Assembly: GCA_016584305.1 (NCBI GenBank)
Contig: JACEEZ010002771.1
Span: 295,001-359,000 of the forward strand
Length of the DNA stretch: 64,000 nucleotides
Reading direction: 5' to 3'
Source of the DNA: Chionoecetes opilio
Lineage: Eukaryota; Arthropoda; Malacostraca; Decapoda; Majidae
The notes under the pieces are model-generated. The model saw only the letters and a program-made list of their open reading frames with translations. It was not told the DNA's origin and made no database searches. This document shows, piece by piece, positions 1 through 12,221 of the stretch. Made by a program: the position numbers and the translations under genes. Within the stretch, counting starts at the first letter, position 1. The number at the start of each line of letters is the position of its first letter.

Positions 1-590
1 CTCATGTCAGCTCACTACAAGAAAACACACACGTGACAGTGTTAAAAGCGTTATTCTATGAAGAGACATTTTTCATTACTCATTTGCATCGATCACTTAT
101 TTTTCAATAACATACTTATCTTTCTTCCCCAATTAGGTAATACAACTATTTTGCCTCTAATTAGGTATGCCATCAGAGGTGTCATGAGTCCTGATAAGAG
201 GAGAGATTATGTCAGTTTTCATCTTATAGGTCAATTGTTATTATAATAATAATAATAATGATTTATTTAATAATTATTATGATTATGATTATTATAATCA
301 TCGGTAGTTTCATAATTTTTATTATATTTTTTACATTCACTGACTCCCTCTGTAAAATCACATAGGGCCGCATTAATCCCTTGCCTGAGGTACAAATTAG
401 TGAGGCATTATTGTTTGTAAAGTTACTATCAGAATGCAAAAAAATGCACATGCAATCATCCAGTAAACTATCGTCAACGTAGTGATGTGTTGGACTGTGG
501 CTTTGCCGAGCGTGTCCTCAGTTGCGTCTTGGTGTCTGACGCTGCAGTGGCGTAGTGTTGCATTATGATGCTTGCGCTGGCTGTGTGTCC

Positions 591-596
591 TGCATG
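591..596 (+). promoter_or_regulatory. Fox-binding hexamer TGCATG upstream of an Rbfox exon
   Basis: TGCATG lies 28 bases before the acceptor of the exon starting at 625. UGCAUG is the high-affinity Rbfox site, and vertebrate Rbfox genes are known to cross- and auto-regulate through such sites. A role in skipping this exon is inference. Confidence 0.4.
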
Positions 597-624
597 AATA
601 AGGAGCCACCCCCTTTCATTACAG

Positions 625-3600
625 CAAGCCGCTGCCGCTGCAGCAGCAGCGGTGGGCCAGTCTGCCGTCGGTGCGGTCAACCCCGGGGCCGTTGGGGCCT
701 CGGCCGCTCAGCTCCTTAAAACACCAACACTTTCTGTCTCAACGGCCCAACAGGCAAACTATGCAGCAGCAGCAAATGCCTACACCGCCGCCGCTGCGCG
801 GGCCTACGGAGTGGCTGCTGCGGCCGCCCAGCCCCAAGCCGTCGCTGCCTACCCCACCATTGCTGCCGGGTGAGTCCCCAGTCTGGGGTGAGGCGGTGCT
901 GCCTCAGGTTGTTGGGCGGTGCTGCCCCCAGGGTGGTGCTTGCCTGGCCCTTGCACAGATTCATTGTGTGAGGCTGGCCAGGCAACTACCTCCCTGTCTT
1001 TCTCACTCTCACTCACTCCAGCTCTCATTCTGTCAGGGAAACTAGTCTTCATGAGTAATAAGAATGGTGTTAAGTAATTTGTATGTTAAGAGAGCTCAGT
1101 AGGGGGTGAGGAAAGATAATTTGCTCAATTTTTCTATAAGGATATTAATGTGCTGATGTGTATATATGTAGTGCTTAGTCATACATAGGATTGCAAACAT
1201 AAACATTCTGCAGAATTGTTATTTTGCTTCTGATGGATGGTAATCTAGTGAAAATTATAGATTCCATTCTAATTAAATGAGTTTTTTTTTTAGTTTTTTT
1301 TATGGTGTCATACCTTTTATCATTCATTCTAGCAAACACTCTTTTCTCATTAATCTAGCTCAACATTCTGTTCAAAATGTTTCTAAAAGAAAATAATTTC
1401 ATTAGTGTGAAGCACATAAGTACATATATTTTTTCCCATCTGCCAGAATTAAATGATCATTTCATTAGCCGAGGCTTACCTATGTACACACCAGCGCAGA
1501 TCTTAAACACTGTGGTTTTCTCCTTACCTCATGCACACAGGTGCTTCATGTGAAGTAATGGATCTCAGAAAACATGTTTCAATGTGTCACAGGCAATAGT
1601 TTATTATTTGTTCATATTTTTATTAGTTTTCATTTTCATCGTTATAGCATGAAATTGAATTTTCTATAAGCCAGAGGATGTCTATAGATTATATAGTCTT
1701 TCTGTATTCGCTTCTTTATGCCGTGTTTTTCATTTATGTATAATAATTATACTAAATGAAAAATTGTTTTTAGAAAATATTGTTTATCACATTCTAGGGA
1801 TCCTTATTTGTATGACCAATGGTCGTGTCATGAAATCATGCCATCGGACAGGAGGTGCAATTCATTCTCGGACTTCACCCGCCACTACTTTAAACACTTA
1901 CAAACACATGAAATAAGAAATAATTGCCATGAGCTCTGCATTTTATAAATTCAAGATTACTTTTTATTTTATTTATATTCCGTATATGTTGGCCTATAAG
2001 TCTACCCCCGAATTTTGAGTCTTAATGGTAGCCCCCAACTGTTTTAGGTGACATGGAAATTTCAATTGAAAATGGGATAACAAGCTTTCAGTATTTTATA
2101 ATGGTGTTTCCAGTTGAGATCTACGTCACTTCTTTCATTCCACAACTTGGCTAAACATTATTCTTTTCTTTCTGTGAGTGTTGTGAAATCATTCAACATT
2201 TCCTGTCTGTTAGAGCAGATGAGCTCTTCCTTTAGTCACCTCAGTTCCCGACCCAGAGAATGATAGCAAGTGTGAAGGTCCTGTTTGTTCATCCCATATT
2301 GTTGTCTTCCCGTCATAGAGAACGGTTGACTCAGGAAAGTTATATGCATAAGTAGACAGTATTTTTGCTCTTGTAGCAAACAAATAATTAGGTAACAAGT
2401 GGAAAGTAAAAGTGCCAGTAGGTTAACCAGAACAAGCAGTATGGAGTAAGGTTTTGAAGATGATGAAAATGTGAGAACACAAGCGTGCAGCTGATTAGGT
2501 AGCGGGTTACTAAGGCTGACCCATGTGACCATGGAACCTGCCTTGCAAAAGTGAGGCTAATGATAATGGATGGCAATGAGAATGAGATCATTTCTGAAAG
2601 TTCATTCTTTCAGTAGGATCTCTGAACCACCAGGACAACATTGTGGTGTATGAGTAAGTGATGGTATCTCTGATGTTTCCTAATGGCTGACACTCTTGGC
2701 ATTACCCTATGGACCTCATCTTTCTTTTGTCTGAATGAGCCCGTCAGGGTGGCAAGGTTGGTAGAGACGTGAGCTCGCAATGTGCAGCGTCCCTGTGCAT
2801 TCGGTCAGCGGTTCGAGTCCGCCTAGTTCGTGCTGACGTGGCGGCGCTTTGTATAGTCAATAACCTTGTAGTTGGTACTTGCAAAGTGTCTAGATAGGAT
2901 GAAAATCTTATCTTATCTTGTCTGAATGACTGTTATCACCGTTTGTGGTGTCGCCTCCGTGGTGTAGTGGCTAGCGTGCCGGGCTACGAATCTGCGGGCC
3001 CTGGTTCGAATCCAGGCCAGGGCAAATCAGCGGCCATCCCACCCAGCTATTCATCTTTCCCTTCGGGGTTAATAAATGGGTACCTGGGGAAAGTAACGGT
3101 GGTAACCCAGATGTCACACTAGCCGTGTCCCGGGGTAACGGGTTGTCACCCACCACAGGCTCAAAGGCTAATGTGACGGAGATGAGCACCGAGGCCATGC
3201 ACAGCATAGCGTGTGCCCCCATCTTTACCTTTACTTAAGGTTTGTGGTGCTGCCGATATGACAGAATCGCTAGAAGCTTACTGGTGTATTTAAAAAGTCA
3301 ATCACCAGTTTTACACTTTCTATTATCAGTAAATTTGAATAAAATATTGAGGAACTATTTTCAATAATTATTTTGATGGGTAGTAAACAGATGATTGAAG
3401 AATTCTGTATCCATTCCCATGGTCACATTTTACAAATTGTGGGACAGTATTATTATTTTCTTATTTTTTATTACCATTTGTTGTTGACTATTGCCTTGGC
3501 CATAAAACATCTATTTTTTTAAGGTCTTTGCTCATCATATGTAAGAGAATATCAAGGATTGTGGCATTGATTGCTTATAGATCATTCGTAAATGATATTT

Positions 3601-5179
3601 TTTGAATAGATTACTAAGTGATGCAGACGTTTGATGATGTGGCAAGTAGATTGTGGCATTGAGCCTCTAGCTGAGGGGACCACATGTGTGCAAACTGTTT
3701 ATGAAAGGCTTGGTTAGAGCTGAGTGCAGAAAGACCCATCACATTTAGAAGACAAGTTTTGTCTTTGGCACTGTTTCTACGTTTGTGCTTCGTTACCTCA
3801 AGGAAATCTTTAATAATGGATATGTCTCAGCTTATCCAGATTTCATCTATGGTGATACATATTTCATATTTTGTATTTCATTTGTAACTTGATTATCAGT
3901 GGAAGGAAATTATCTTTTATGAATTTAACAAATTTATTTTCAACCGTCAGTGATTCGTGAAAGTTTTCCTCTGGCATAAATTGGAGCCCACGATTGATTC
4001 AAAATAAGATAGATGACAAAGAGTTTTGGTAAGACAGATCCTTGTTGAATGCATGCTTTTTGGAATATTACTATTCCTTTTTTTTCTGACGTAAGCGGTG
4101 TTCCTGAGCAGTGTACATAAGGTTACGGTGGTGTGTGGCCTCACAAAGTGTGTGTGGGTGTGTGTGTGTGTCTTCCTCTCTTTCCTATATTTCCTCCTTT
4201 TCCACAAGCACTTAATGTAACCATCCAAGATAATTCTGTAATGAGTGCACTCTTGTATTCTTTTACTCTTTTTCCTCACTCATGCCTCTTGAGGTTTTAC
4301 ATAGAGGTTTAATGTTTGGTATCCATCCGAGTGGCCTCAGTCTGTAGGTAGCTGTGTTTGGGACATGATAACGCTGGGGTTGGTGGATCACGGGAAGTTG
4401 CGCCGCTCACCCTCCTTGTAATTCACCTCCTTTGAAGTGTGATGTCACTTGGTGTGCTTCTTGACAGCTAGCTTACAGTACTATACGTATATGGAGAATT
4501 TACCACGGCACTATATACATATCATTTATTCATTTGTTAATTTTTCCATCAGTAGGGGATGACTATAATGGATGATAATGCCTTCTTAACTCAGTTTGTA
4601 TGCATGGGCGTGTGAGCTGATTTGTCACTTGGGCGGTGAAGATGGACTTTTTAAATATTGTTTTGTTATTACTTATTTTAAGTCACCGAAACATGCAAAA
4701 GGATTTCTCTAACCATGCCATCTCTTCAGCCCCTGTGGATTTGGAGCTGTAAAGCTTAGATAGCTGTTAAACTAAATTGTGTTCACCACCTGTTCTGCAT
4801 AATTTTAATCATAATAATGTAGGTTCAGTACGTATTTTATGCATAATCACCTTTGCCATAAAATTTGTAACTTACCAACATATTGGTTTCAGTAGCTGTT
4901 GTTATTGCATGTTGCATGATGGTAGCACCTTCCACAGTCACTCCAAAAACTCAGACAATTAGACAGTCTTCAGTAGCAGTCAGTGTTATGATTTTCATGT
5001 CATATGTTTTATCCTATCTGCCAACACAGACTGAAAACCAGCAGTCCTGCCAACTCATATGGATCGTATGGATCATGGATTCTACTTGAAAACATTTATT
5101 TTCATGTTTTTAAGCTATATTTATCCAAACAGAAAATCCTGCTTTTCATTCTCATGGGATAGGTAAACATTATGTTTGT

Positions 5180-5218
<39 letters not shown>

Positions 5219-6186
5219 CACAGCTTTGCTGGTTTGTGACCTCTAATGTAATTTTTGTGGCTTTGTCAGTCAAAAAAAATCACATAGAACATGATAGAAC
5301 GTGACTGGCTAAGTTCCTACGAACTGTAACACATTACATTATATATACAGTCTACTCCAAAATTGGTGATGTGATGCATTTTGCCAGCAACCTGTAACAT
5401 GTTTATTATTCATGCCAAAGATGGGAGCATTGTTCTTTTTTATGCTGGGTGATGGAGTTTTGGAAATACTTGTTTTACAAATCTCTAATATCTCGGTGCA
5501 TGCCTCCGGAACTAAAAAAAAAAGAGAAAAGAAGCTGCTGATTGCCTGAGTTTTTGCGGCGTGCCTACCATTCTCTAGTCGGGTAGCTAGACCATATTAT
5601 GTACTCCAGGACCCGCTTACTAATGAAAACTTTTTTCCTTTTTTTTTTCCGGTTCATAGATCGATCTATTACAGTGACAGGCCCTACCCTGACCCATACC
5701 TCGCCGCTGCATCGGGCATTGGACCGGTGGCCGGCTACGGGGTGAGTAGCGGGACCTTGACTTTGTTGTGGTGGATGCTGTCTAAAGTGTACTAGGAACT
5801 TGAGTCCATGGTTTTGGTTGGTCTGGCTTGATTGTGCTAGTATGCTCAGCCTTCCTTAATGTCACAGTTATTGAGTTATTTTCCTGTGCTTTCTACTTTA
5901 AAGCTCAATTTTACAGTAAGCTATTTTGCTCATTCAAAACCAGGTTGAGTTTGGCACAATTTCTTGCCGTATATTTGGAGGAAATACTATAATTATTTGG
6001 TTGGGATCATATATTTGTATATTTGGTTGAGAACATCCTGTAAATCCTTTTGAGATAATTGTCTAATTGAGTCTTTAGATAATTGTGACAATTTGAATAA
6101 TTTTCATCAAGTAGTTTTTGTGCTAATTTAGACAACCTTTCCAGGCGGTCTACAGAGGCAGCTACAATCGCTTTGCACCGTACTGA
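625..6186 (+). CDS. Rbfox1: Rbfox (Fox-1/A2bp1) RNA-binding protein, C-terminal exons (partial)
   Basis: Three exons join in phase: 625-869, 5660-5741 and 6145-6186 (stop TGA). All junctions are canonical: acceptors ttacag, ttcatag and ccag; donors GTGAGT and GTGAGT. The first exon codes an Ala/Gln/Tyr-rich stretch beginning QAAAAAAAAVGQ. The second codes SIYYSDRPYPDPYLAA and GPVAGYG. The last codes AVYRGSYNRFAPY then stop. That terminal YRG(G/S)YNRFAPY signature and the Tyr/Ala-rich tail are diagnostic of Fox-1 family splicing regulators, which bind (U)GCAUG through an RRM. The tail mediates protein interaction and nuclear localisation in the family. The RRM exons are not in the window and must lie to the left. 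Which paralogue name applies depends on the species; arthropods usually have a single Rbfox gene. Confidence 0.93.
2755..2935 (+). mobile_element. tRNA-derived SINE (family A)
   Basis: The 5' half resembles a tRNA internal promoter: an A-box-like TGGCAAGGTTGG followed about 45 bases later by a B box, GGTTCGAGTCC. A non-tRNA body follows and ends in repeated TCTTATCTTA. No acceptor stem is apparent, so it is a SINE relic and not a tRNA gene. Confidence 0.6.
2951..3238 (+). mobile_element. tRNA-derived SINE (family B)
   Basis: The head carries an A-box-like GTGGTGTAGTGGCTAG and a B box GGTTCGAATCC inside a tRNA-like stem CCCTGGTTCGAATCCAGG. The body includes CATTTATTAACCCCGAAGGG on its complement and ends TTTACCTTTACTTA. 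An inverted relative lies at about 32905-33160, which defines the family within this window. Confidence 0.75.
5175..5219. repeat. (TTTA)n microsatellite
   Basis: About eleven uninterrupted TTTA units, in the second Rbfox intron of the window. Confidence 0.9.
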
Positions 6187-9100
6187 GGACCTCAAGTGTG
6201 CATTCACTAGTAACATGACAATGCTGTTATTAATTGCTCATTAAAGACTATGTTGATCTGTGTGATTGTATAATTCTACAAAAGACTGCTCCCAGCCCTC
6301 AGCCATCTCTTGTAGTATACTCCCACGGACTGCTGCCACAGCCCTCGGCCGGCAGTCTACTCATCTCGGCAACCCAGAAGATTGTCTGAACAGCCCACTT
6401 CTACCTGCTTGTAGGGCTCTGTCTCACAGCAACAACATAGATGCAGAGAAGCCTCTCGGCATTCTGCACTCTAGTGACGGCGCCGCCAGGCCCTGCGACC
6501 GGTGGCACTGGCGACGGGTCAGCAAGTGCTTAGTGTGACAGAATGAAAATTTTGAGTGCTTTAAAGGTGGCTGTAGCGAGGCATCTAGTGTGTACAACAG
6601 GTGGCGGGGCTGGAAGGGTGTGTGTGCTGCCACCCACACTAACCTGACCAACACATGACTCTGTGCTGTTGTTACCATTTTCCCTCTACCATTTTGTATG
6701 AAGAGTCGTAGAGTGAATTTCTGGGAGATTTGGGAGACCTCAGTTTCAACCCATGTAGGTAATTTCTGAGTCAGTGAAGTATTTGTTATGTTGAGAGTAG
6801 ATGTGGTCACTTTCATGGAAAATTTGTGAAATGACTTAGTGCATTTTTAATGTATTCAACGAAACATTTGACAAGTGTGACTCATATAACTTATACTTGT
6901 ACAGTGTATGTTTACACTCCTAAGGTAAACTTGATAACCAGTTATGAATCTCGACTTCTGATAGACCTATTGATATTAGCTGTAGAATCTCATCCTCCTT
7001 ATTACTTCCACTTGAAATTTTTATTTTTCAAAACTCAAAAAAGTGCACAGCTTGCACTTCTAATATAATGTTATTTTATACGTGATACAGTGTCCTAACA
7101 TCATGAATTTGAAGACATTGTATGGAACTGTTGTTGGTGTTAGAGATTTTGTATGATGCAGAACCCCACGTCTAAGGTCACATGTAGTCACTTAAGTCAC
7201 AAAGAGTTTATTTGTTTTCAGTCAGTTTTTATTAATGTAGAAAATATCAATTGTAGCCAAGACAATCATGTTTCATTTTCACACTGTAGGACTAAATCAT
7301 ACGTCATGTTTTTGTATTTAAAAAAAAAAAATGTGTGGGTTCTCCAATATACCTCCTTTTTTTAGGTCAGTACATTGTTTTGTAGGCTAATTCTTACTTT
7401 TCCTTGTACAATATTTGTAAGTTTGCACCAAGCTGTTGAAAATCAAAGTGTTTTTTAGTGGTGGACAGCACAATCAATTTCTCCATTTGCCCAAGTGATA
7501 AGTCTTGTGGATGTTTGCTCTGTGCATTTTCCAGTAGCAATGTGATCAGTAATGTAAACTGTCAGCCGTTTTCAGTAATGCTCATCGAAAATAATGACAA
7601 ATGTATTCATTATTGATATTATTGTGTCATTAGTGTCTGAAGTTCGTTTTTTTTTTTTTATTATTATTATGTAACCCACCCTCCCTTCCTCCCTCCCCTC
7701 TCACATTTCGTATCCAATGGCTTGTTTCTGCACAATGTGTATGTGTGTCTGGCATTGTGAGTGAAGGGTGCAGTGGCACACACAAACCCTCAGGTAACTA
7801 ATCACTGGCTTAACCCATCATCCCCAACCAATACACTTGCACCTCACCCCACACCCTCCTCCCTGCCTCTCAAAGCTCCCGTGTCAGTACTCCTCACACT
7901 CTCGCCCTCTCCTCCTCATCCTCCTGGTATGCCCTTCACACCACTCGCCACTTACATGCTCCTCTCATCCTTAATCCCAAGACAGTGCAGTTATCCATCC
8001 CATATATATGTTTACAATGTTTTGTCCAGGTTTCTTTCTACTGTGAATTTTTTGCCTTGTTTTTACAATCCCTTTCTTTTTTTGCTTATGTGTGAATTGA
8101 CTTGGAAACTGCCATGTTGTACTATTTTGCATGTTATGTCAAGCAAGTGACAGGGTGCAATATGTTGATTTATTTTTTCATTATCTTTTTTTCACGTACG
8201 GTCTACATTAGCATTTTCAGAAATGTGTCCGTAGATCCCATTTTGTGACTTGTCCATAGATAGATGTGTGAGAGAGAGAAGAGTGCGTGTGTGTGTGTGT
8301 TTGTGTTTGTGTATGTGTGAGAGATACGAGTGTTTGTGTGTGTGAGAGAGACTGAGACTGAAGCTGACTACATGGGGATTGCCAGAACCAAAGATATCAG
8401 TATTTATCCAATCTGCAAATCTCCATTCTGTATTATGCTTTTTCTTTTTTATATACATATTCATTTTGTCTACCTTTGACAGTCACTTCATTAATTTAAA
8501 TGTGCATAATGTTTCTCGTATTTTGTTCTCCTGAGAGAGATGGTGGTAGTATGCGACGTGGGAAGGAAAACTAAAGATCAGTACTAAAAAGGGATAAAAA
8601 ATATTAAAACAAACCAAAGACGTCCTTCAACTAGGGTCTTCTGTGCCATCATAATATTTTATTTTTGACACTGGAGTGAGCGGATGGCAGGGTCAGGCAG
8701 GCAGCATCTCTGTGTTTTTCTTGCCGTAAGAGGGACGACCCCAGACTAAGCCGGAAGCCCTAAGCCAGTGCACGTAATGGAGAAGCAGCAAAATATGTAT
8801 GTACTCATAGTCCTTAGTAGACAGCCTAGAGCAGCCGCGTTTTCGTCAGTGCAGCTATTATTGCAGTCAGCCGCTCACCGCGACATCAAATATGGCAGCA
8901 ATCTTTTTCTAATTTTTTGATTGTATGAAAGCAGCTACACTCCTCTCAAGAGTTTATATACAAAAAGATAAAAAAAAAGAGAGAAAGGTATTGAAATAAG
9001 TGAGATATTTAACCTCATCCCACCCCCTCCCCTAACTTGAGAAGTGCTTGAAATAGTTCATTGCAATTCACAGTTCAGGAAAGAAACCAGACAATAGAGG

Positions 9101-9450
9101 TGTGAAGTCTTCCTTTTTAGCACAATGGATGATTTATGTCGTGTTGTGAATCAGCGCACAAGAGAGATTAATTAAAAAGTAATGATAACTCCTTTGAGTC
9201 CCCCAATTGAGCACAGTGGTGAATAAGTGTACCGTAACGTCCAGTATGAACATGTTTCGTTCGTGTTAATTTCTTGTAATCATTATATAAGAAACTTCAC
9301 CATTTTTTGTATGTTGTATTATTGTGTAATGATATTTAGTAATGACAGGAAGAGAACTAGTTTTAGAACTTTTTGCTCCTTTTAAACCTGATTGTGGTAC
9401 TGTACAAAACTGCCCTGTGTTTACTCTGTATAATAAATAAAATATAAAGA
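6187..9450 (+). other. Probable Rbfox 3' UTR and downstream flank
   Basis: No coding exon is supported after the stop at 6184-6186. The sequence is AT-rich with T tracts, a TG/AG-rich run at about 8265-8350 and another TGCATG at about 8128. A cluster of polyadenylation-like AATAAA hexamers occurs at about 9432-9442. The extent of the UTR cannot be fixed from sequence; long 3' UTRs are usual for Rbfox genes. Confidence 0.35.
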
Positions 9451-9571
9451 CATCGTTTGATGTTTCTTTATAAGCAATCTCATTATCAGGGAACATTACT
9501 AACACTTATCACTACAGAGAGACATCTGAACCCAAGGAACATCTCTTATAATGTTATAAGTCACTGTTGTA

Positions 9572-10060
9572 GGGGTAAATGTGGAGTGTGTCTAAGCACT
9601 ATGGAACTGCACCACTCCCATATTTAGGGGTAAATGTGGAGTGTGTCTAAGCACTGGAACTGCACCACTCCCATATTTCGGGGTAAATGTGGAGTGTCTC
9701 TAAGCACTATGGAACTGCACCACTCCCATATTTCGGGGTAAATGTGGAGTGTCTTCTAAGCACTATGGAACTGCACCACTCCCATATTTAGGGGTAAATG
9801 TGGAGTGTGTCTAAGCACTGGAACTGCACCACTCCCATATTTAGGGGTAAATGTGGAGTGTGTGTAAGCACTGGAACTGCACCACTCCCATATTTCGGGG
9901 TAAATGTGGAGTGTCTTCTAAGCACTATGGAACTGCACCACTCCCATATTTAGGGGTAAATGTGGAGTGTGTCTAAGCACTGGAACTGCACCACTCCCAT
10001 ATTTCGGGGTAAATGTGGAGTGTCTTCTAAGCACTATGGAACTGCACCACTCCCATATTT
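9572..10060. repeat. 9-copy minisatellite, 53-56 bp unit
   Basis: Units begin GGGGTAAATGTGGAGTGT at 9572, 9627, 9680, 9735, 9791, 9844, 9897, 9953 and 10006. Unit length alternates between 53 and 56 because of small indels (CACTATGG versus CACTGG; GTGTCTA versus GTCTTCTA). The alternation suggests the array grew by duplication of multi-unit blocks. Short reading frames across it are incidental. Confidence 0.95.
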
Positions 10061-10388
10061 TCACCCGATATACATACTATGCTATCTTGGTCGACTCAGG
10101 GGTCCTTTGTCGACCCAGCATACTATATTCACGGGCAGATCCTATGGGGGTGCCACCGAGGTCATGCTCCCCCCAACCCTTCTATGCAAAGGGAAAATAG
10201 TGTAGTTTGTCTCTTCCCCCCTGGGTAGATGTAGATTGTAAAGTATTGTCCTGCTTATCTCTTATGTGCTTTTTTTATTTGAGAACATTGGAATGCACAC
10301 ATGAATAGTAAATATTTTGTGATGCTGAATGCTGCCACAACTATATTAGACGATTTAGTCCAGTAAACAATACTAAAGTATACTCTGG

Positions 10389-10496
10389 CAGTGGCGTATC
10401 CAGAAAATTGAAAAGGGGGGGTTATGTAATATAGGTGTAATTGAAGTAGTGGGAGCTATAAATATAGAAATAAAGATATAGTATAGATATATATAT

Positions 10497-10555
<59 letters not shown>

Positions 10556-10644
10556 TATATATATATATTCAATTTATGACTATTAATTGCAAAGGGGGGG
10601 GGCATGCGACCATCCCCCCCCCCCCCCCCCTCGATACGCCACTG
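10389..10644. mobile_element. Small inverted-repeat element (CAGTGGCGTATC termini)
   Basis: CAGTGGCGTATC at 10389-10400 is mirrored by GATACGCCACTG at 10633-10644. The interior has G/C homopolymers near both ends and a long (AT)n run at about 10497-10568. It has no coding capacity. Similar GTGGCG plus poly-G/poly-C termini appear at 28165-28550 and 29000-29500. A target duplication was not found. Confidence 0.65.
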
Positions 10645-10680
10645 ACTACCCACAATATTTTTAGGGTCCCATGTTCAATC

Positions 10681-11685
10681 ATGTGCTGTGAAGTGTGGGG
10701 CAGGTGTATCCAGCTTCTTTCCTGTGAATACAGGAGTGAGGCAAGGGTGCGTCCTTGCCCCATCACTTTTCAACGCTTGTATGGACTGGGTATTGGACAA
10801 GGTTGTAGATCAAAGTGATTGTGGAGCATCCGTCGGCAACACCAAGATCACTGACCTTGTTTTTGCCGATGATGCAGTAATCTTTGCTGAGTCGCTGGAG
10901 GTCCTGGTGATGGCTCTCGAGGCGCTGCACAAGGAGGCAAAGCCTTTGGGACTTGAGGTCTCCTGGCTCAAGACCAAGGTCCAGGTATTTGGAGACTTAC
11001 TAGATGAAGCAGTACAGTCTGTTCATGCATGTGGCGAGGACATTGAGATCTTGGAAAGTTTTACATACCTTGGTAGCGCAGTCCATAATGACGGCGGGTC
11101 ACGTCAAGAAGTCTTACGACGGATTGGCATAGCCCACGGTGTTATGGACTCGCTCAGCGGGAGTATTTGGCGTTGTCGGTACCTGTGCAGGAGGACACAG
11201 ATCCGGATCTTCAAGTCGCTTGTGATCCCTGTCTTACTCTATGGTTGTGAGACATGGACACTAAATAGTGACTTGAAGAGACGAATCAATGCCTTTGGTA
11301 ATAAGTGTCTTCGCAGAATCATGGGGTATCGCTGGGATGATTACGTGTCAAATCAGCGATTGCACCGTGAGACTGAATCGAGGCCTATTACCTGCATAGT
11401 CCGTCAGCGCCAACTTCGGCTATATGGGCATGTGGCACGCTACCCTGAAACCGATCCTTCCTATCGGGTTGTATCTGTAAGAGACAATCCGGCGTGGAGG
11501 AGGCCAAGGGGGCGCCCACAAGGCTCGTGGCTGGGGCAAGTTGATGTTTCTTGTCGAGAGCTGCTTGGTATGGGAAAGGAGCCTGCATAGGGACTCGCGC
11601 GTGGTGACCCCCGGGAGTGGCGTCGTAGGGTGGGCGAGGCGACGCGCCCCCCGGCGTATGCCCCCAATGATTGATTGATTGATTG
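10681..11685 (+). pseudogene. 5'-truncated non-LTR retrotransposon (LINE) with reverse transcriptase fragment
   Basis: An open frame from about 10688 to 11590 codes the C-terminal part of a reverse transcriptase: VNTGVRQGCVLAPSLFN, the catalytic FADDA motif (about 10863-10877), LLYGCETWTL, LRRIMGYRW and RPRGRPQGSW. A TAG at 11588-11590 interrupts a frame that otherwise continues through DPREWRRRVGEATRPP to about 11672, so the copy is dead. It ends in (TGAT)n. Ten-base duplications ATGTTCAATC flank it at 10671-10680 and 11686-11695, showing insertion of a 5'-truncated copy. The TGAT tail suggests an RTE-like clade, but the clade is not certain. Confidence 0.88.
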
Positions 11686-11756
11686 ATGTTCAATCTGCTA
11701 CATGACATAACAATATAGGAGTATTAATAGTAGTCCCCTGTGTTTTACAGGAGAGA

Positions 11757-12221
11757 TGTGATGTCTGCTGGACATGAGGAATGTGTATAGTGTATGTCGT
11801 ATAAATACACCACGTGGCTCTAGGAAAATTAATGGGCCAGGTGAAGGGATTAGCCAGCTCGGTGTGATCTGACGCTCTCGTTAGAGAGATAAGGAGCCCC
11901 TGCTGGGTCTGCCTGGGAAGGGCATAAAAAGGAGGGCCAGTCTTGAGGTGGGGATCTTGTGCGAGGTAGGGCGTGGCCACCGAGAGAGAGAACCCAAGGT
12001 GGTTTTCTCTCGGTGGCCACGGGTAGGGACGCGCTGTGTGGAAGTGAGCCAAGGAGGCTCCCTAGGGCAACAGATAGCCTGAGGTAAGGTCCTTCCTGTG
12101 TTTATATTGCACATGTGTATTCGGCCTGTAATTGTGTAGGTGTTCATGTGTATTCAAGATTCAGTGAGTGTCTGTTGTGTGCATGGCTTAGCGTGTTGGC
12201 GGATCCGTCAGGGCCGTGACA
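11757..12221 (+). mobile_element. Possible solo LTR
   Basis: The segment begins TGTGATGTC and ends CCGTGACA (TG...CA). It has a TATA-like CATAAAAAGG at about 11923 and a hairpin GTGGCCACCGAGAGA / TCTCTCGGTGGCCAC at about 11970-12020. It is followed by TTGGCGACTTG, like the primer-binding region of Ty3/gypsy elements. No gag-pol or second LTR was seen, and no target duplication was identified. Confidence 0.35.

Larger units (their letters stand above)
870..5659 (+). other. Rbfox intron between the Ala-rich exon and the SIYYSD exon
   Basis: This 4.8-kb intron has GTGAGT at its left end and a T-rich tract ending ttcatag at its right. It contains two tRNA-derived SINEs (about 2755-3238), a short TG run near 4147-4175 and a TTTA microsatellite at about 5175-5219. 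TGCATG, the Fox-binding hexamer, occurs on the sense strand at 4050, 4601, 4906, 4913 and 5497. No further exon with both splice sites could be supported. Confidence 0.6.

Noticed and set aside
1796..1935. Possible extra Rbfox exon after CATTCTAG
   Set aside because: An acceptor-like sequence is present, but no matching donor in the needed phase and no family-like residues; the in-phase frame ends at a stop.
2971..3030. tRNA-like sequence with A and B boxes
   Set aside because: No acceptor stem or proper length, and an inverted relative with the same non-tRNA body at 32905-33160 identifies it as a SINE.
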